The translations under genes were made by a program, and so were the position numbers. A DNA stretch of 64,000 bases from Sediminibacillus terrae (GTDB lineage Bacteria > Bacillota > Bacilli > Bacillales > Amphibacillaceae): contig NZ_VZDQ01000001.1 in the NCBI RefSeq assembly GCF_009602435.1, forward strand, positions 53,775 to 117,774, read 5' to 3'. Position 1 is the first letter of the stretch. Every line of letters starts with the position of its first letter. This document shows, piece after piece, positions 62,335 through 64,000 of the stretch. A model generated the notes under the pieces. That model made no database searches. It had not been told where the DNA came from and saw only the letters and a list, made by a program, of their open reading frames with translations.

Positions 62335-62931
62335 ATGTATTACCCAGAACCGATTTCAAAGCTGATTGACAGCTTTACAAAATTGCCGGGGATCGGACCG
62401 AAAACGGCTGTCCGCCTGGCCTTTTTTGTGTTGAATATGAAAGAAGATGACGTTTTGGATTTTGCGAAGGCTTTGGTCAATGCAAAGAGAGAGCTGACCC
62501 ACTGCTCGATATGCGGGCATATCACCGACCAGGATCCATGTTCGATTTGTCAGGACGAGACAAGGGATAATTCGGTGATTTGTGTCGTGCAGGATCCAAA
62601 GGATGTCATTGCCATGGAAAAAATGAAGGAATTTGGCGGAAAATATCATGTCCTGCATGGAGCTATCTCTCCGATGGATGGGATTGGGCCTGAGGACATC
62701 AATGTTCCGAGTTTGCTGAACCGGCTTAAAGATGAAGAAGTAAATGAACTCATCCTTGCTACCAATCCGAATATCGAAGGCGAAGCAACTGCGATGTATA
62801 TCTCCCGTCTGGTTAAACCTTCCGGGATAAGAATCACCAGAATCGCCCACGGACTTCCAATGGGAGGCGACCTCGAGTATGCGGATGAAGTAACATTGTC
62901 TAAAGCGATGGAAGGACGAAGGGAATTATAA
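62335..62931 (+). CDS. recR: Recombination protein RecR
   Basis: A 198-residue protein with helix-hairpin-helix ([14 protein letters not shown]), a C4 zinc finger ([16 protein letters not shown]), the Toprim domain ([15 protein letters not shown]) and a Walker-B-like end. It works with RecF and RecO in loading RecA. It is preceded by AGGAGGTATGCTTC. Confidence 0.97.
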   Translation: MYYPEPISKLIDSFTKLPGIGPKTAVRLAFFVLNMKEDDVLDFAKALVNAKRELTHCSICGHITDQDPCSICQDETRDNSVICVVQDPKDVIAMEKMKEFGGKYHVLHGAISPMDGIGPEDINVPSLLNRLKDEEVNELILATNPNIEGEATAMYISRLVKPSGIRITRIAHGLPMGGDLEYADEVTLSKAMEGRREL

Positions 62932-62993
62932 TTTCCGGCTCTGTAGCGTGCAACTCTTGTGTAGAATGTAGAGAAAGAGGATAGGTGATCAAA

Positions 62994-63209
62994 GTGATTG
63001 GCGGTAAAAAGATTAAAAAGAGCCAGGTGGATGAGCAGTTATTGGATGATATTTTTAAATCAAAGGAAGAATGGAAAAGTATCAAATCAATCATTGAACG
63101 AAGCGTCGAACCCACTGAGCGTGGAATATACGAACTTAAGGTTGCTGAAGCTAAATACCTTTACCTGTTGCGGGAAGCGAGAGTTCGAAAGGTAAGTGCG
63201 ATGAGATAA
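62994..63209 (+). CDS. yaaL: DUF2508 protein YaaL
   Basis: A 71-residue charged, largely helical protein (SQVDEQLLDDIFKSKEEWKSI), matching YaaL between recR and bofA. I prefer the GTG at 62994 because AGGTGATC, an excellent Shine-Dalgarno match, lies seven bases upstream; a GTG at 62985 inside it is the alternative. The function is unknown. Confidence 0.88.
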   Translation: MIGGKKIKKSQVDEQLLDDIFKSKEEWKSIKSIIERSVEPTERGIYELKVAEAKYLYLLREARVRKVSAMR

Positions 63210-63278
63210 TTCAGTTCTTTTTCCTTTTGCCTTTTCATACCTATAAATAGAAAAGGACAAGCAAAAGGAGAGGAGAAA

Positions 63279-63542
63279 ATGAATCCAGCGGTCATCATAA
63301 CAAGTATGGTGGTGGTAATAGCCTTACTACTTGTTCTCGGAGCACCGATCAAGCCTTTGCGCTTTGTTGCTCAGGGATCGGTAAAATTAGTGATTGGTGT
63401 ATTGTTTTTGTTTTTCTTCAATGTATTCGGTGCTTCTATTGGCCTCCATCTGCCGATAAATATATACACCGCCCTAATCACCGGTTTTTTAGGAATTCCT
63501 GGCTTGGCTTCGTTGGCGGCCATTCACCTATTTATCTTCTGA
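63279..63542 (+). CDS. bofA: Pro-sigma-K processing inhibitor BofA
   Basis: An 87-residue membrane protein with three hydrophobic segments (VIITSMVVVIALLLVLGAP, LVIGVLFLFFFNVF, ITGFLGIPGLASLAAIHLF). BofA holds the SpoIVFB protease inactive in the mother-cell-derived forespore membrane. The ATG follows GGAGAGGAGAAA. Confidence 0.95.
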   Translation: MNPAVIITSMVVVIALLLVLGAPIKPLRFVAQGSVKLVIGVLFLFFFNVFGASIGLHLPINIYTALITGFLGIPGLASLAAIHLFIF

Positions 63543-63574
63543 AAACAGTTTCCGATAGTTGGAAACTGTTTTTC
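63542..63574 (+). terminator. Terminator of bofA
   Basis: AAAACAGTTTCC pairs with GGAAACTGTTTT, followed by Ts. It overlaps the stop codon. Confidence 0.9.
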
Positions 63575-63647
63575 TATTGCATCACATTCTGTGACATGTT
63601 ATATTATGAAAGTTGCATCGGACAACAAGCAACCACGAAAAAACATA

Positions 63648-63677
63648 TTGACTTCTTACAAGTCCAAATGTTATATT
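63648..63677 (+). promoter_or_regulatory. rRNA promoter P1
   Basis: TTGACT with 17-18-base spacing to TTATATT. It is the upstream one of two tandem promoters. Confidence 0.75.
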
Positions 63678-63725
63678 GATTAAGTTGCTGTTTTGAAGGA
63701 AGTAATAGTTGATTTAAAAAAGTTA

Positions 63726-63754
63726 TTGACTTCATTCTAGTAATCTGATATAAT
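63726..63754 (+). promoter_or_regulatory. rRNA promoter P2
   Basis: TTGACT and a perfect TATAAT with 17-base spacing. The two promoters are about 78 bases apart, as in Bacillus rRNA operons. Confidence 0.9.
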
Positions 63755-63872
63755 TATTAAGCTGTCGTTGAGTCGGCGAGCGACAATTTGATCTTTGAAA
63801 ACTGAACAAAACAACCAGTATGTCAAGCAAGATATACAAGCTAGTTTTTTGAACGAGCAAGCAAGCTCAACT

Positions 63873-64000
63873 ATTATGGAGAGTTTGATCTTGGCTCAGG
63901 ACGAACGCTGGCGGCGTGCCTAATACATGCAAGTCGAGCGCGGGAAGCAGGCAGATCCCTTCGGGGTGAAGCCTGTGGAACGAGCGGCGGACGGGTGAGT
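63873..64000 (+). rRNA. 16S ribosomal RNA (5' end only)
   Basis: The sequence from GGAGAGTTTGATC onwards is the conserved start of 16S rRNA, including the helix with GAAGCAGGC and CCTTCGGGG. The variable region resembles Virgibacillus-type sequences. The standard 27F target reads AGAGTTTGATCTTGGCTCAG here, one base different from the common CTGG. The 5' end is placed within about 3 bases. Confidence 0.97.

Overview
The window is the replication-origin region of a low-GC, endospore-forming member of the Bacillaceae. The first bases of the 16S rRNA gene at the right edge, together with gene content, resemble the Virgibacillus / Oceanobacillus / Lentibacillus group of halotolerant bacilli. This genus-level placement is inference from memory, not from a search. 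The evidence for a sporeformer is yyaC, spoIIIJ/jag, soj/spo0J, bofA, a sleL-type cortex hydrolase and a gerA-type receptor operon.

Left arm (about 0.4-19.7 kb, nearly all minus strand, transcribed away from oriC): rpsF-ssb-rpsR, ychF, yyzM, an MscS channel, a YkvI-type membrane protein, yyaC (plus strand), a DUF554 protein, soj-spo0J, noc, rsmG, mnmG, mnmE, khpB(jag), yidC1(spoIIIJ), rnpA and rpmH. Three exact parS sites lie in this arm. A stand-alone ATP-grasp gene and a small membrane ORF are inserted between noc and rsmG, bracketed by dispersed repeats.

Origin (19.7-22.7 kb): rpmH promoter, a roughly 650 bp repeat, a cluster of DnaA boxes, dnaA, then a second DnaA-box group with a DnaA-trio and an AT-rich unwinding element just before dnaN. 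Rightwards follow yaaA, recF, remB, gyrB and gyrA.

Right arm (30-64 kb): an HD-GYP-like protein with an altered HD motif, yaaC, guaB, a TAXI-type TRAP transporter cluster, ung, dacA, pdxS-pdxT, T-box-serS, tRNA-Ser, T-box-proC, dck-dgk, tRNA-Arg, a gerABC receptor operon with a small fourth gene, yceI, acsA with a cre-like site, a DJ-1/PfpI protein behind a sigma-B-like promoter, DUF3891, DUF421, sleL, yaaI, tadA, SRP RNA, dnaX-ebfC-recR-yaaL-bofA and tandem rRNA promoters with the start of 16S rRNA. The backbone follows the Bacillus subtilis order. Departures are the absence of an rRNA operon after gyrA and several inserted accessory blocks.

The most unusual feature is a set of dispersed intergenic elements. 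(1) Hairpin elements share a CGCTTTCCGCGGGC core and have outer arms that differ between copies yet remain complementary. (2) A second stem-rich module shares that core. (3) Terminator-like hairpins with a CCGAACGA/TCGTTCGG stem are preceded by a conserved GGGACAAAAG-like stretch. Two copies of a composite of (1) and (2), about 610 and 650 bp, sit in inverted orientation on either side of the 16 kb block from yyzM to rpmH. All comparisons were made by eye.
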